Position numbers and translations under genes: made by a program. The notes beneath the pieces were generated by a model. The model searched no databases. It was given only the letters and a program-made list of their open reading frames with translations, and was not told the DNA's origin. From NCBI RefSeq assembly GCF_900177765.1, contig NZ_FXWI01000003.1, positions 372,001 through 436,000 of the forward strand: 64,000 nt of DNA, in the 5' to 3' direction. Numbering within the stretch: position 1 is the first letter of the stretch; each line of letters begins with the position of its first letter. This document shows positions 17,089 to 26,904 of the stretch, in pieces. The stretch comes from Agreia sp. VKM Ac-1783 (lineage in GTDB: Bacteria; Actinomycetota; Actinomycetes; Actinomycetales; Microbacteriaceae).

Positions 17089-17961
17089 CTACAGGCGGTA
17101 GAAGACCGGGCTGCCCCAGAGGCTGTGGGCGTGCTCGACATAACGACCGAAGTCGGGGGAGTGCACCACGCCGCCGGCTCCGTCGTAGATGCCGATGTGC
17201 TCTCCGGGCCAGACGACGAGGTCGCCGGCGACTGCCTCGTCTTGGCTGATGCGCGTGGCGAGTGCCGCCTGGTGGTCGACGCCGCGAGGCAGCGAAATGC
17301 CGAACTGGCCGTAGACGTACTGGGTCAGCCCATCGCATCCGAAGCTGTCGTTGGGGTTTGCGCCCCAGCCGTAGGGCACGACGCCCACGAACTGCTCGGC
17401 GTACGCCACGACGGCCTCGCCGCTGTAGCCGCCCTGCGGCGGTGCGAAGGTCTTGGAGTTGTTCGAGTCGGAGGTGGGCGGAGTGGACGCCGCCTCGACG
17501 GCCGCGGCTGCTGCGGCGAGCGCATCGGCTGCGGCTTTGGCCTCGGCGTCGCGCTGTGCCTGGAGCACGGATGCGTCGGTCGCGTTGTAGGAGTCGCGTG
17601 TGGCGGTGAGCGCGGCGACCTGAGCATCGGCGTCGACGTCGAGGGTCTGAGTGGCCGGCGCCGACGTGTCTACGAAGGTCTGGCCGGCGTTGACCGTCGA
17701 TGCCACAGGGTTCGTGCCGGTGGGCATCATCGCGTAGGCCGGCAGTGCCGTGACGCTGGCCATGCCCGCGGCGACGAGGAAGACGCCGACTCGGGCGAGA
17801 TTGCGGATGCTGCGGCTCCGCAACGGCGAGGCACCAGACGTCGGGCGGCCCCGCGATTGGCGTGTCGCCTCGGCGAGGGCTGCTCGGGTCGGGGCCTGGA
17901 AACTCGTGCGCTGGCCCGTGGGTAGGAGGGCAGCGGATCGTGCCGAGCGTCGTGCACTCAT
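17089..17961 (-). CDS. NlpC/P60 family peptidoglycan hydrolase
   Basis: 290-residue secreted cell-wall endopeptidase. A long basic N-region (55 residues) precedes a hydrophobic signal segment 'VGVFLVAAGMASVTALPAYA' ending in an Ala-x-Ala site. An Ala-rich helical stretch (residues about 105-160, coiled-coil-like) leads to the catalytic domain from residue 180: nucleophile C209 in 'SFGCDGLTQYVYGQF', histidine H255 in 'WPGEHIGIYDG'. In this family it would cleave D-Glu-gamma-mDAP-type bonds in stem peptides. The unusually long N-region before the signal could mean a start further in. The 185-nt leader to the next gene was inspected for a c-di-AMP riboswitch without a convincing match. Confidence 0.88.
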   Translation of the reverse strand: MSARRSARSAALLPTGQRTSFQAPTRAALAEATRQSRGRPTSGASPLRSRSIRNLARVGVFLVAAGMASVTALPAYAMMPTGTNPVASTVNAGQTFVDTSAPATQTLDVDADAQVAALTATRDSYNATDASVLQAQRDAEAKAAADALAAAAAAVEAASTPPTSDSNNSKTFAPPQGGYSGEAVVAYAEQFVGVVPYGWGANPNDSFGCDGLTQYVYGQFGISLPRGVDHQAALATRISQDEAVAGDLVVWPGEHIGIYDGAGGVVHSPDFGRYVEHAHSLWGSPVFYRL

Positions 17962-18146
17962 GCGTTAGTACCTCAAGGATCTGTAGAACGTCGGGCAGGT
18001 ATTCGGGTTCCCCCCGTATGGACGCACCCACCCTGTCTCAGGTCGACGCGGCGACCGGTGGGGGTGCTTTTCCAACCCGGGCGACGGTACAGGGGAGTCC
18101 TGAGTACAACCTGGCAGAGGTGGCTCTGCACAGGAGCCGGGCATGC

Positions 18147-21100
18147 TCAGCTCTCGAGAAGGCCCCGGATGTCGTCTGCCGTGAGCGCCTGGCTGAACGC
18201 CGCCTCGTCGTCGAGCACGGCATCCGTGAGCTCGGCCTTCTTGGCCTTGAGTGCCATGACCTTCTCTTCGATGGTGCCTTCGGCGACCAGGCGGTAGACC
18301 ATCACGTTCTTGGTCTGGCCGATGCGGTGGGTGCGGTCGATCGCCTGTGATTCCGATGCGGGGTTCCACCACGGATCGAGCAGAAAGACGTAGTCGGCCT
18401 CGGTGAGGTTGAGGCCGAATCCGCCGGCCTTGAGGCTGATCAGGAACACCGGCGCGTCGCCCTGCTTGAAGCGGTCGATGATGTCTGTGCGTCTGCGCGA
18501 GGAGCCGTCGAGGTATTCGTACGGAACGCCGAGCGCATCGAGCCGGGCTGCCGCCTTCTGCAGAAACGACGTGAACTGGCTGAACACGAGGGCCCGATGC
18601 CCCTCGGCCACCACGTCGTCGAGCTGCTCCATGAGCGCGTCGAGCTTCGACGAGGGAACGTTCGAGTACTTCTCGTCGATGAGCGAGGCATCGAGGCTGA
18701 GCATGCGCAGCAGGGTGATCGAACGGAACACGATGAAGCGGTTCTTGTCGAGGTCGTCGATGAGGCCCAGGAGCTTCTGGCGCTCGCGCTGCAGCACCAC
18801 GTCGTAGAGCTTGCGGTGACTCGGCGCCAGCTCGATCTGCAGCTCCTGCTCTTGCTTCTCGGGCAGCTCGGGCGCGACGAGCTGCTTGGTGCGCCTCATC
18901 ATCAGAGGCCGGATGCGCCGGCGCAGCCGGGCGATCAGCTCGGGGTTCTCGCCGCGGTCGATGGGGCGCACGTAGTCTTCGGTGAATCTGCGCGACGACG
19001 GGAAGAGGCCGGGCGCTGTGATCGCGAAGAGCGACCACAGTTCGAGGAGGTTGTTCTCCATGGGGGTGCCCGTGATGGCGAGCTTGAATGGTGCCTTCAG
19101 ATCGCGGGCGCAGTGGTGAATGCGCGATGTGTGGTTCTTGGCGAACTGCGCCTCGTCGAGAATGAGTCCGGCCCAGTCGACCGAGTTGTAGGCCGCGAAG
19201 TCGAGTCGGAACAGCGCGTACGACGTGACAACGAGGTCGGCGCCGGCCGAGATGGCGGCGACATTCTTCTTGCTCTTGGCCTCGGTGGCGCTGATCGAAC
19301 GCACGACGAGGTGCGGCGTGAACCGCTGAGCCTCGGCGACCCAGTTCGACACCACCGAGGTGGGCGCCACCACCAGGAACGGCGGGCTCGCTGGGCCGGA
19401 GTCGTCGCGCTGTGCGCGCGCGTGGGCGATGAGGGCAAGAGTCTGCAGCGTCTTGCCCAGCCCCATGTCGTCGGCGAGGATGCCGCCCAGGGAGTGCGCG
19501 TACAGAAAAGCGAGCCACGAGAATCCGTCGACCTGATAGGGCCGCAGCTCTGCCTTCACCGTCGAGGGGACGGCGACCGGATCGACGCCGTCGGCCGCGT
19601 TGAGCCCCGACACGGCGGCGCGCCAGCTCGTGGCCTCGATCGTCTCTTCGGCGAGGTCTTCGAAATCGGCCCACAGGCTCGCCTGGTAGCGACTGATCTG
19701 GGGTTTGTCGGTCTCCCACTCGGCGATGCTGCGCGCCTCTTCGATGAGCTCGAGCAGCCGCTCGAAGACCGGCTGCTCGAGCGAGAGAAAGCTGTTGTCG
19801 ATGAGCTTGAGCTTCTTCTTGCCCTTCGACAGAGCGGTGAACAGCGGCCCGAAGGGGATCGTGCGCCCCTCGACCGTGACCATGATGCCGAGGTCGAACC
19901 AGTCGCGCTTGTCGGTCTCGACCGTGGTGACCGTGAGTTCGGGCGCTTCGGTGAGCTCGACGTAGTCGGGGCGCGTGCCCACCGTCTCGACCACCACGTC
20001 GTCGCGCCCGTCGATCTGATCGACGACCTCGACCACGAACTGCGCCGCGTCGACCCCGTCGAACACATTCTTCGAGGCGAAAGCCACGCTCGGGTCTGCC
20101 CCGCCCCAGCCGCGCGCCGCGAGCGTGTGCGAGAGCAGAGACAGGATGCGATCTTCGTCTGCCTCGTCGCGGAGTGCGCTGTCGGCGGCAGTCGCGTGCA
20201 GGGCAAGAAGCTGTGACCCGCCGTAGCGCCAGCCCCATGAGATGCGCAGCCGACCCTTGGGGTCGAAGGTCGCAGTGAGCACCAGCGTGGCCTTCGCGTG
20301 CTCGGGCAGAGCCACCGACTCGTCGGAGCTCGTGATCGGGAGGAGCCTGCGCAGCCGCGGGTAGTAGTCGTCGAAGAACTCGGCCTTCTCGCCGCGCGGC
20401 ACCTGGATCGTGTGCGACGGCGTCTCGAACACGAGCCTGCGCTGTTCGTCGGTGAGAGGCGCGTCGAGTGGCGCGAGTGCCACGCTGAACTGCGGGCTCA
20501 GAGCGTAGGAATAGAGGCCGTGGGCGCCGATCGGTCCGATCGAGTCGACCTCGACCTCGGTGTCGTCGAAGGCGACCGTGGTGGCCAACGCGAGGCCGCC
20601 CGATTCGTCGGCGGAGGCATCCAGGCCCACGGTCGCTCGCCGGGCGACCGCCACCGTGGCATCTTTCTTGACGCCCACGAGCGCGATGCCGAGGCGAGTG
20701 GCCTCGTCGAGCAGATGCCAGAGCAGGGGGCTCGCGAACTCGTCGAGGTAGATCCAGTCGAGGTCTTGCCCCGTATAGGTTGCCCGGCTCGCGCGCTGCA
20801 CGGCAGCGAACTCGGCGAACCAGCGGTGTTGTTCGGCATCGAGATTCATGCGGTTGGCCTGGTGCACGACGGTGCCCCAAGTGAGGTTGTTGCGCACCCA
20901 GGCGCCGGTGGATGCGCTGCGCACGACGGGCCGCACGCCGAGTCGGCGGGTCGCGGCCACCGCCGGTGATGACCGCGGCGACGCCGATGTCGAGGTGGGG
21001 CCGCGCCAGCGGTCGTGGGTGCGTGCCGCCCGCTCGCGCAGTTCGAACTGCAGTGCCATCGGCACGGATCCGGCTTTCTCGGTCTCGACCGCCGCAGCGT

Positions 21101-21497
21101 CGGCCGAGATTCCGACGGCGGTGCCGAGCAGGCTCTTCCAATCGGTGGCGACGGATGCCTCAGGGCGGCCGGGCGACGCCACCAGCGGCTTCATGGCGCG
21201 TGCGTTGGTGTCGATGAGTGCGGCGGCGACGTGTTTGCAGTCGATGCCGACGGGGCAGTCGCACATGCTGAAGATCGGACGGAACCCGCGACCCGTCGTG
21301 CCGAGGGTGACCGAGCAGGCATAGGGGTCGGGCGCTCCGCCCTGAACGAGCGCGCTGACGACCCTCGTCGCGGGGTTCCATGCCACATCGACCACCGCGC
21401 CCTGGCGAAAATAGGCCTGCCCGCGCTCGAACGCGCTTCGACCGACTAGCCGGCTGATCTCCGTGGCGTCGACGAGCGGAAAGATCGACTCGGGCAT
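18147..21497 (-). CDS. SWIM zinc-finger SNF2-type helicase/ATPase
   Basis: 1116 residues. An N-terminal SWIM motif (CxC...CxH in 'CDCPVGIDCKHVAAAL', about residues 85-105) is followed by a large middle region and a C-terminal SNF2 motor: Walker A 'DDMGLGKTLQTLALI', DEAQ box 'LILDEAQFAKN', motif III 'ITGTPMENNL', and the second RecA lobe with 'ALVFSQFTSFLQ', 'LISLKAGGFGLNLTEADYV' and 'QAIDRTHRIGQTKNV'. The start at 21497 ('MPESIFPL') begins the conserved sequence. Actinobacterial homologues are DNA translocases of unknown role, probably in repair or remodelling. It lies 37 nt downstream of a small membrane protein gene on the same strand. Confidence 0.92.
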   Translation of the reverse strand: MPESIFPLVDATEISRLVGRSAFERGQAYFRQGAVVDVAWNPATRVVSALVQGGAPDPYACSVTLGTTGRGFRPIFSMCDCPVGIDCKHVAAALIDTNARAMKPLVASPGRPEASVATDWKSLLGTAVGISADAAAVETEKAGSVPMALQFELRERAARTHDRWRGPTSTSASPRSSPAVAATRRLGVRPVVRSASTGAWVRNNLTWGTVVHQANRMNLDAEQHRWFAEFAAVQRASRATYTGQDLDWIYLDEFASPLLWHLLDEATRLGIALVGVKKDATVAVARRATVGLDASADESGGLALATTVAFDDTEVEVDSIGPIGAHGLYSYALSPQFSVALAPLDAPLTDEQRRLVFETPSHTIQVPRGEKAEFFDDYYPRLRRLLPITSSDESVALPEHAKATLVLTATFDPKGRLRISWGWRYGGSQLLALHATAADSALRDEADEDRILSLLSHTLAARGWGGADPSVAFASKNVFDGVDAAQFVVEVVDQIDGRDDVVVETVGTRPDYVELTEAPELTVTTVETDKRDWFDLGIMVTVEGRTIPFGPLFTALSKGKKKLKLIDNSFLSLEQPVFERLLELIEEARSIAEWETDKPQISRYQASLWADFEDLAEETIEATSWRAAVSGLNAADGVDPVAVPSTVKAELRPYQVDGFSWLAFLYAHSLGGILADDMGLGKTLQTLALIAHARAQRDDSGPASPPFLVVAPTSVVSNWVAEAQRFTPHLVVRSISATEAKSKKNVAAISAGADLVVTSYALFRLDFAAYNSVDWAGLILDEAQFAKNHTSRIHHCARDLKAPFKLAITGTPMENNLLELWSLFAITAPGLFPSSRRFTEDYVRPIDRGENPELIARLRRRIRPLMMRRTKQLVAPELPEKQEQELQIELAPSHRKLYDVVLQRERQKLLGLIDDLDKNRFIVFRSITLLRMLSLDASLIDEKYSNVPSSKLDALMEQLDDVVAEGHRALVFSQFTSFLQKAAARLDALGVPYEYLDGSSRRRTDIIDRFKQGDAPVFLISLKAGGFGLNLTEADYVFLLDPWWNPASESQAIDRTHRIGQTKNVMVYRLVAEGTIEEKVMALKAKKAELTDAVLDDEAAFSQALTADDIRGLLES

Positions 21498-21534
21498 GTG
21501 TCCATGCTCCCACGCACGTGCGACAGCGACTGCC

Positions 21535-22089
21535 TCACTCGAGCTTGCTGAGCGACCAGAGGTGGTAGAAGGCGGCTGCAGCGGCGCCGATGGGCAGGAG
21601 CAACCAGGGCGTCGCGTTCGTCGCATCGTCGCCGTCGGGCAGCACGCTCAGGCCGATGAAGGTGAGCGCCGCGGCGATGACCACGGCGATTCCGAGCACG
21701 ATGAGGGCGACTCGCGGCCCTCGGCCTTGTCTCGTCCACACGTTCACCACGGTGACGAGCGCGCAGAAGATGGCGACCAGCAGCAGAACGAGACCGATTC
21801 GCGTCAGGGTGAGTCCGGCATCCAGAGCGAATGGATAACTGTCTCTATCGCCGAACGACTCGGGGTCGTTCTGAAAGAAGTAGCCGAGCGAGCCGAAGAG
21901 GCCCATGGCGTCGGTGACGGGTTCGTCAGCGTCTGGTTGCTCGATGATGGCGGTCAGAGGCGCGACGACGGATGCGACAAGAAGGGCGATAAGCACTATC
22001 CGCTGCTGGATCAGCACGAGAGATTGCAGCACAGCGACGCGTTCGCGCAGCAGATGCGACTGAACCTGAGAGCTTTCCGACGTATCCAT
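21535..22089 (-). CDS. Small polytopic membrane protein (184 aa), unknown function
   Basis: 184 residues with four predicted membrane segments: 'IVLIALLVASVVAPLTAII', 'IGLVLLLVAIFCALVTVVNVW', 'VALIVLGIAVVIAAALTFIGL' and 'PWLLLPIGAAAAAFYHLW'. The acidic loop after the first helix holds 'NDPESFGDRDSYPF'. ATG at 22089 is chosen because upstream sequence in frame is not hydrophobic or conserved-looking. Not assignable to a family by eye. The gap 22090-22202 holds nothing recognisable. Confidence 0.65.
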   Translation of the reverse strand: MDTSESSQVQSHLLRERVAVLQSLVLIQQRIVLIALLVASVVAPLTAIIEQPDADEPVTDAMGLFGSLGYFFQNDPESFGDRDSYPFALDAGLTLTRIGLVLLLVAIFCALVTVVNVWTRQGRGPRVALIVLGIAVVIAAALTFIGLSVLPDGDDATNATPWLLLPIGAAAAAFYHLWSLSKLE

Positions 22090-22202
22090 GGTCCAAAGGT
22101 ACAGAAGCGGGTGTGCCTGGCATGAGTCACGGAGTCCGAGCGCGCCGCGAGCTGAGCTCGAGTACGTCGACATCGGCTTCACGCGGAGAGCGACCCCGCG
22201 CA

Positions 22203-22649
22203 TTAGGTGAGCGTCGCGACGTAGCCGTACAGGCTCTCGGCTTCGGGGACATGCCGCGCGCTGGTGTACGAGGCTGCGTACCGGAATGACCCGGTCGACC
22301 GGACGGTTGCGTGGTGTTCGTGCGGGGTGCGACGACGTGCCCACGAGCCCGAGGTGTCTGTCACCGGTTGCAGCGTCGCCTCGCCCGTCGCAGGCACGAT
22401 TCCGGTACTTGTTTGAAGCTGGCGACAGCGAACGCTCTGCAGCTCGGTGATTTCTGCCGAGGCCGTTCGTGACGGTTGCGACACGGCGTCGCCATAGTTG
22501 TCGATCTGCCACTCGATCGCAAGGCGATCGGCGAACAGTCGACGCACCCAATTGCGGTCGGCCGGATACAGGGTCCAATCCACGGTGTCACCCACCGTTA
22601 TCAGTTGTCGGTCCTCTTCAATCTGCCAGTTCGTGAGCCATACGAGCAT
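22203..22649 (-). CDS. DUF6578-like hypothetical protein
   Basis: 148 residues. The opening 'VWLTNWQIEEDRQLITVGD' followed by 'TVDWTLYPAD' matches my recollection of the actinobacterial DUF6578 pattern (W-Q ... VGD-V-W) of small cytosolic proteins of unknown role. The second half contains 'SLYGYVATLT' at the C-terminus. No catalytic motif is seen. Codon use appears slightly less GC-biased than its neighbours. It is divergent from clpB across 325 bp. Confidence 0.55.
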   Translation of the reverse strand: MLVWLTNWQIEEDRQLITVGDTVDWTLYPADRNWVRRLFADRLAIEWQIDNYGDAVSQPSRTASAEITELQSVRCRQLQTSTGIVPATGEATLQPVTDTSGSWARRRTPHEHHATVRSTGSFRYAASYTSARHVPEAESLYGYVATLT

Positions 22650-22684
22650 GGCGCCATCGTGCCAGATCGGCCTCGGCTTTTGAG

Positions 22685-22812
22685 GTGTGGCATTTCGCCC
22701 TTCCCCGCGTGGACAAAGGGCGAAGTGACACTACTCGATCGTGAGTCGCATTTTGAGTGGCGGCATATGGCGCTTCCCGCGCTCTGCGAAGGGCAAAATG
22801 ACACCACTCGAC
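22685..22812. repeat. Two imperfect tandem stem-loop repeats upstream of clpB
   Basis: Unit 1 (22685-22740) and unit 2 (22761-22812) share the order GGCAT...CGC.TTCCC.GCG...AAGGGC.AA.TGACAC.ACTCGA. Unit 1 folds through TTCGCCCTT / AAGGGCGAA (9-bp arms). They fill the gap between the DUF6578-like gene and the clpB promoter. Purpose unknown; probably a dispersed element. Confidence 0.6.
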
Positions 22813-22900
22813 TCCGCACGGAAAGCTCTCGCGATCCATGTCGCGTCCGGGCCGTGCTCATCCGGGAATGCCGTAGCGCCCACGCGACGTTAAGGATAAA

Positions 22901-22921
22901 GTTGAGTCAGTAGGACTCAAG
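22901..22921. promoter_or_regulatory. HAIR-like HspR operator upstream of clpB
   Basis: GTTGAGT-N7-ACTCAAG, one base away from the HAIR consensus CTTGAGT-N7-ACTCAAG bound by HspR. It lies 54 nt upstream of the clpB start, and hspR is present at 2565-2987. Confidence 0.85.
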
Positions 22922-22974
22922 TTTTTGCGGGCGACTCGATGGATTCGCCTCATGAGAAGAAAAAGGACAGACAT

Positions 22975-25128
22975 ATGCAGGCAGGGCAGGCCCCCGCTCA
23001 GGAGGACGCCAAGAGCGCCCTCGAACTGTATGGCGTCAACCTCACCGAGATCGCCGCGAGCGGCAAGCTCGACCCGGTGATCGGGCGCGACGCCGAGATC
23101 CGTCGTGTCAGCCAGGTGCTGACGCGCCGTACCAAGAACAACCCCGTGCTCATCGGTGAGCCCGGCGTCGGAAAGACCGCCGTCGTCGAAGGGCTCGCCC
23201 AGCGCATCGTCGCGGGCGACGTGGCCGACTCGCTGAAGGGCAAGCAACTCATCTCGCTCGACCTGGCGGCACTGGTCGCCGGCGCGAAGTACCGCGGCGA
23301 GTTCGAGGAGCGCCTTAAGGCCGTGCTGCAGGAGATCAACGACGCCGAGGGGCAGGTCATCACCTTCATCGACGAGCTGCACACCCTGATGGGCGCGGGC
23401 GCCGGTGAGGGCAGCGTAGCGGCATCCAACATGTTGAAGCCCATGCTCGCCCGAGGCGAACTGCGCATGATCGGCGCGACCACGCTCGACGAGTATCGCG
23501 AGTACATCGAGAAGGACAAGGCGATGGAGCGCCGCTTCCAGCAGGTGCTGGTGGGCGAGCCCAGCGTCGAAGACACGATCGCGATTCTGCGCGGACTCAA
23601 GGAGCGCTACGAGGCGCATCACAAGGTCTCGATCGCCGACTCGGCTCTTGTCGCGGCGGCGGCCCTCAGCAATCGCTACATCCCCGGTCGTCAGCTGCCT
23701 GACAAGGCCATCGACCTGATCGACGAGGCCGCGTCGCGCTTGCGCATGGAGATCGACTCCGCTCCCGTCGAGATCGATGAGCTCCGACGGAGCGTCGACC
23801 GCCTGAAGCTCGAAGAGCTCGCGCTCAAGAAGGAGAAGGACGAGGCCTCGAAGGAGCGCCTCGAGAAGCTGCGCGACGACCTCAAGACTCGTGGCGCCAT
23901 GCTCAAAGAACTGCAAGACCGGTGGGAGAAGGAGCGAGCTAGCCTCAATCGCGTCGGTGAGCTCAAAGAGAAGCTCGACGCCGCGCGTATGAAGGCGGAG
24001 CGCGCCCAGCGCGAGGGCAAGCTCGAACAGGCGTCCAAGCTGCTCTACGCCGAGATCCCCGTTCTCGAGCGGCAGCTGGCCGAGGCCGAAGCCGTCGAGC
24101 AGGACGGTCCGCTCATGGTCAACGACCAGGTGACCAGCGACGACATCGCGTCGGTGATCGCCGCCTGGACCGGCATCCCCGTCGACCGTCTCACGCAGGG
24201 CCAGACCGAGCGGCTGCTGGCCCTCGAAGCCGAGCTGGGCAAGCGGCTCATCGGGCAGAAGCGCGCCGTCGTGGCGGTGTCGGAGTCGATCCGGCGCTCG
24301 CGGGCGGGCATCGCCGACCCCGATCGGCCCACAGGCTCGTTCATGTTCCTCGGCCCGACCGGTGTCGGAAAGACCGAACTCGCCAAGGCCCTTGCCGACT
24401 TCCTGTTCGACGACGAGAAGGCGCTCATCCGTATCGACATGTCGGAATACGGAGAGAAGCACTCCGTGGCGCGACTGCTCGGGGCTCCTCCCGGGTACGT
24501 CGGCTACGAGCAGGGCGGCCAGCTCACCGAGGCCGTGCGGCGGAGGCCGTACTCGGTCGTGCTGCTCGACGAGGTCGAGAAGGCGCACCCCGAGGTGTTC
24601 GACGTACTGCTGCAGGTGCTCGACGACGGCCGGCTCACCGACGGGCAGGGCCGCACGGTCGACTTCCGCAACACGATCCTCATCCTCACCTCGAACCTGG
24701 GGTCGCAGTACCTGGTCGACCAGAACCTGAGCCTCGAGCAGAAAGAGGAGGCGGTGCAGGCGCTCGTGCGTCAGGCGTTCAAGCCCGAGTTCGTGAACCG
24801 GCTCGACGACATCGTCGTGTTCCAGGCGCTCACCCGCGAAGACCTCGCCCAGATCGTCTCGCTCTACGTCGACCGGCTGGCTCGTCGCATCGGCGACCGG
24901 CGGCTCGAACTCGCCGTCACACCGGATGCCCGTGCCTGGCTCGCCGAGAAGGGGTACGACCCGATCTATGGTGCGCGCCCGCTGCGCCGCCTGATGCAGC
25001 ACGAGATCGACGATCGCCTCGCCACCGAGATCCTGCGCGGAACTGTGCGCGACGGCGACACCGTGCGGGTCGACCTCGACGACGACGGCGAGGGGTTGAC
25101 GGTGACGCCGGAGGGCAATAACGCGTAA
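22975..25128 (+). CDS. clpB: ClpB disaggregase lacking the N-terminal domain
   Basis: 717-residue Hsp100. NBD1 begins at once ('[18 protein letters not shown]', residue 32) with Walker A 'GEPGVGKT' at 61-68 and Walker B 'FIDELHTL'; the middle coiled-coil M-domain runs about residues 255-380 ('[12 protein letters not shown]', '[15 protein letters not shown]'); NBD2 has '[15 protein letters not shown]' near residue 460 and '[18 protein letters not shown]'. Typical ClpB has about 150 more residues at the N-terminus; here only about 30 residues precede NBD1. The ATG at 22975 follows AAAGGACAG; an in-frame ATG at 22939 would add 12 non-conserved residues. It dissolves aggregates with DnaK. Control by HspR is expected from the HAIR-like site. 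Confidence 0.95.
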   Translation: MQAGQAPAQEDAKSALELYGVNLTEIAASGKLDPVIGRDAEIRRVSQVLTRRTKNNPVLIGEPGVGKTAVVEGLAQRIVAGDVADSLKGKQLISLDLAALVAGAKYRGEFEERLKAVLQEINDAEGQVITFIDELHTLMGAGAGEGSVAASNMLKPMLARGELRMIGATTLDEYREYIEKDKAMERRFQQVLVGEPSVEDTIAILRGLKERYEAHHKVSIADSALVAAAALSNRYIPGRQLPDKAIDLIDEAASRLRMEIDSAPVEIDELRRSVDRLKLEELALKKEKDEASKERLEKLRDDLKTRGAMLKELQDRWEKERASLNRVGELKEKLDAARMKAERAQREGKLEQASKLLYAEIPVLERQLAEAEAVEQDGPLMVNDQVTSDDIASVIAAWTGIPVDRLTQGQTERLLALEAELGKRLIGQKRAVVAVSESIRRSRAGIADPDRPTGSFMFLGPTGVGKTELAKALADFLFDDEKALIRIDMSEYGEKHSVARLLGAPPGYVGYEQGGQLTEAVRRRPYSVVLLDEVEKAHPEVFDVLLQVLDDGRLTDGQGRTVDFRNTILILTSNLGSQYLVDQNLSLEQKEEAVQALVRQAFKPEFVNRLDDIVVFQALTREDLAQIVSLYVDRLARRIGDRRLELAVTPDARAWLAEKGYDPIYGARPLRRLMQHEIDDRLATEILRGTVRDGDTVRVDLDDDGEGLTVTPEGNNA

Positions 25129-25159
25129 TCGACGGTCGCCTCTCGCCCCCGCTTTCTGA

Positions 25160-25195
25160 GAACGGGGGCCGCCCTCCACGGGGCGGCCCCCGTTC
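25160..25195. terminator. Strong hairpin terminator after clpB
   Basis: Perfect 15-bp stem (25160-25174 with 25181-25195, GAACGGGGGCCGCCC) and 6-nt loop, 31 nt after the clpB stop. No U-tract follows, as is common in high-GC actinobacteria. Confidence 0.85.
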
Positions 25196-25203
25196 GGGGC
25201 TAG

Positions 25204-25235
25204 TATCGCTTCGCTAGGACACCAGTGAAGCGATA
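25204..25235. promoter_or_regulatory. Inverted repeat upstream of the amino-acid permease
   Basis: TATCGCTTC (25204-25212) and GAAGCGATA (25227-25235) are perfect 9-bp arms with a 14-nt spacer, ending 18 nt before the permease start. Spacing of arm centres, 23 bp (about two helical turns), suits a dimeric regulator. The regulator is not identified. Confidence 0.5.
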
Positions 25236-25253
25236 GTTGAAACGAGGCAGACG

Positions 25254-26789
25254 ATGTCCACAACCGACTCATCTACGGGAGATTCCGACCCGATCGAGAA
25301 TTCTCCCCAGAAGCAGGACTTCTCGCATGAGCAAGAGGGCTACCACAAGACTCTGAAGCCGCGGCAGCTGCAGATGATCGCTATCGGCGGCGCGATCGGA
25401 ACCGGTCTGTTCCTCGGCGCCGGCGGTCGCCTCGCGTCGGCGGGCCCCTCGCTCGTGATCGTCTACGCGGTCTGCGGATTCTTCGCGTTCCTCATCTTGC
25501 GGGCCCTCGGCGAGCTGGTGCTGCACCGGCCGTCATCCGGCTCGTTCATCTCGTACGCGCGTGAGTTCTTCGGCGAGAAGATGGCGTACGTCGCCGGCTG
25601 GATGTACTTTCTGAACTGGGCGATGACCGCCATCGTCGACGTCACTGCTGTGGCGCTGTACGTGAAGTTCTGGTCGGCGTTCACCGACGTTCCGCAGTGG
25701 CTGCTCGCCCTTATCGCTCTGGCGATCGTTCTGAGCCTGAATCTCGTGTCGGTGAAGGTCTTCGGCGAGATGGAGTTCTGGTTCGCGATCATCAAGGTCG
25801 TCGCCCTGGTGGCGTTCCTGATCATCGGCGTCGTCTTCCTGGCCTTCAACTTTCCCACCGACGTCGGCAACGGCCAGACCGGGTTCGCTCTGCTCGCAGA
25901 CAACGGCGGGTTCTTCCCTCAGGGCCTCCTGCCGGCGGTGCTCGTCATCCAAGGTGTCGTCTTCGCGTATGCGGCCATCGAGTTGGTGGGGACAGCGGCC
26001 GGCGAAACTGCCGACCCCAAGAAGATCATGCCGAAGGCCGTCAACACCGTCGTGATCCGCATCGCCGTCTTCTACGTGGGGTCGGTGCTGCTGCTTTCGC
26101 TGTTGCTCCCGTACACCGCCTACAAGGCCGACGAGAGCCCGTTCGTCACATTCTTCTCGAGCATCGGCAGCCCGGAAGTCGGGGCCATCGCCGGAAACAT
26201 CATGAACTTCGTTGTTCTCACGGCAGCCCTCTCGAGCCTTAATGCCGGTCTCTACTCGACCGGTCGCATCCTGCGTTCTATGTCTGAGGCCGGGGCGGCG
26301 CCCAAGTTCACCGGGCGCATGAACAAGTCGGGTGTGCCGTACGGCGGAATCCTGCTGACCGCGGGCATCACGCTGCTGGGAGTGGGCCTCAACGCGATCG
26401 TTCCCGAGCAGGCGTTCGAGATCGTACTCAACGTGTCGGCGCTCGGAATCATCAGCGGCTGGGGAACGATCATCCTGTGCCAGATGCGGCTGCAGAAGTG
26501 GGCGAAGGAAGGCAAGCTCGAGCGGCCAGCCTTCAGGCTGTTCGGCGCCCCGTTCACCTCGTGGCTCACACTCGCGTTCCTCGCGACCGTGCTGGTGCTG
26601 ATGGCCATCGACTTTCCGGTCGGAACGATCACGATCTCGTCGCTCGTGCTCATCATTCCGCTGCTCATCATCGGCTGGTACGCCAGTCGAGACCGCATCA
26701 AGGCGATCGCGGCGGCCCGCGAGGGCTTCACCGGGGCATTCCCCGTCGTGGCGGAGCGGCCCGGCGACGGACGCGGCACGAAGAAGTAG
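25254..26789 (+). CDS. Amino-acid permease, AAT (AnsP/CycA-type) family
   Basis: 511 residues, 12 predicted membrane helices. After a 45-residue polar N-terminus, '[24 protein letters not shown]' is the family's first-helix signature; '[16 protein letters not shown]' and '[21 protein letters not shown]' are further landmarks of the amino-acid transporter (AAT) group. '[21 protein letters not shown]' resembles asparagine permeases (AnsP), but D-Ala/Gly/Ser or GABA permeases are close relatives, so the substrate is not fixed. Stand-alone gene with an inverted repeat just upstream and a dispersed repeat (26803-26897) just downstream. Confidence 0.88.
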   Translation: MSTTDSSTGDSDPIENSPQKQDFSHEQEGYHKTLKPRQLQMIAIGGAIGTGLFLGAGGRLASAGPSLVIVYAVCGFFAFLILRALGELVLHRPSSGSFISYAREFFGEKMAYVAGWMYFLNWAMTAIVDVTAVALYVKFWSAFTDVPQWLLALIALAIVLSLNLVSVKVFGEMEFWFAIIKVVALVAFLIIGVVFLAFNFPTDVGNGQTGFALLADNGGFFPQGLLPAVLVIQGVVFAYAAIELVGTAAGETADPKKIMPKAVNTVVIRIAVFYVGSVLLLSLLLPYTAYKADESPFVTFFSSIGSPEVGAIAGNIMNFVVLTAALSSLNAGLYSTGRILRSMSEAGAAPKFTGRMNKSGVPYGGILLTAGITLLGVGLNAIVPEQAFEIVLNVSALGIISGWGTIILCQMRLQKWAKEGKLERPAFRLFGAPFTSWLTLAFLATVLVLMAIDFPVGTITISSLVLIIPLLIIGWYASRDRIKAIAAAREGFTGAFPVVAERPGDGRGTKK

Positions 26790-26802
26790 CCGGTCGGCCG
26801 GC

Positions 26803-26897
26803 GGTCTCGATACGCCGGCTCGTTCCTCGCGCGGCTACTCGACCAACGCACCCCTCTGCGTTGGTCGAGTACGTCGCTGAGCGAGCGTATCGAGACC
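26803..26897. repeat. Large inverted dispersed repeat between permease and nitroreductase
   Basis: Begins GGTCTCGATACG and ends CGTATCGAGACC, with inner arms CTACTCGACCAACGCA / TGCGTTGGTCGAGTA. It lies between two convergent genes, so it could also serve as a bidirectional terminator. Confidence 0.85.
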
Positions 26898-26904
26898 CGA
26901 TCGC

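Noticed and set aside
17962-18146. Possible c-di-AMP (ydaO-type) riboswitch upstream of the NlpC/P60 gene
   Set aside because: The coding strand contains GGGGGGAACCCGAA and CCCGACGTTC, faintly like the family's conserved words, but the order, the GGGGTGAATC block and the AGCTAAC block are not found. A covariance search would decide.
22858-25272. Long minus-strand frame of about 800 codons opposite clpB
   Set aside because: It mirrors the ClpB coding sequence and has His/Arg/Leu-rich composition typical of high-GC antisense frames.
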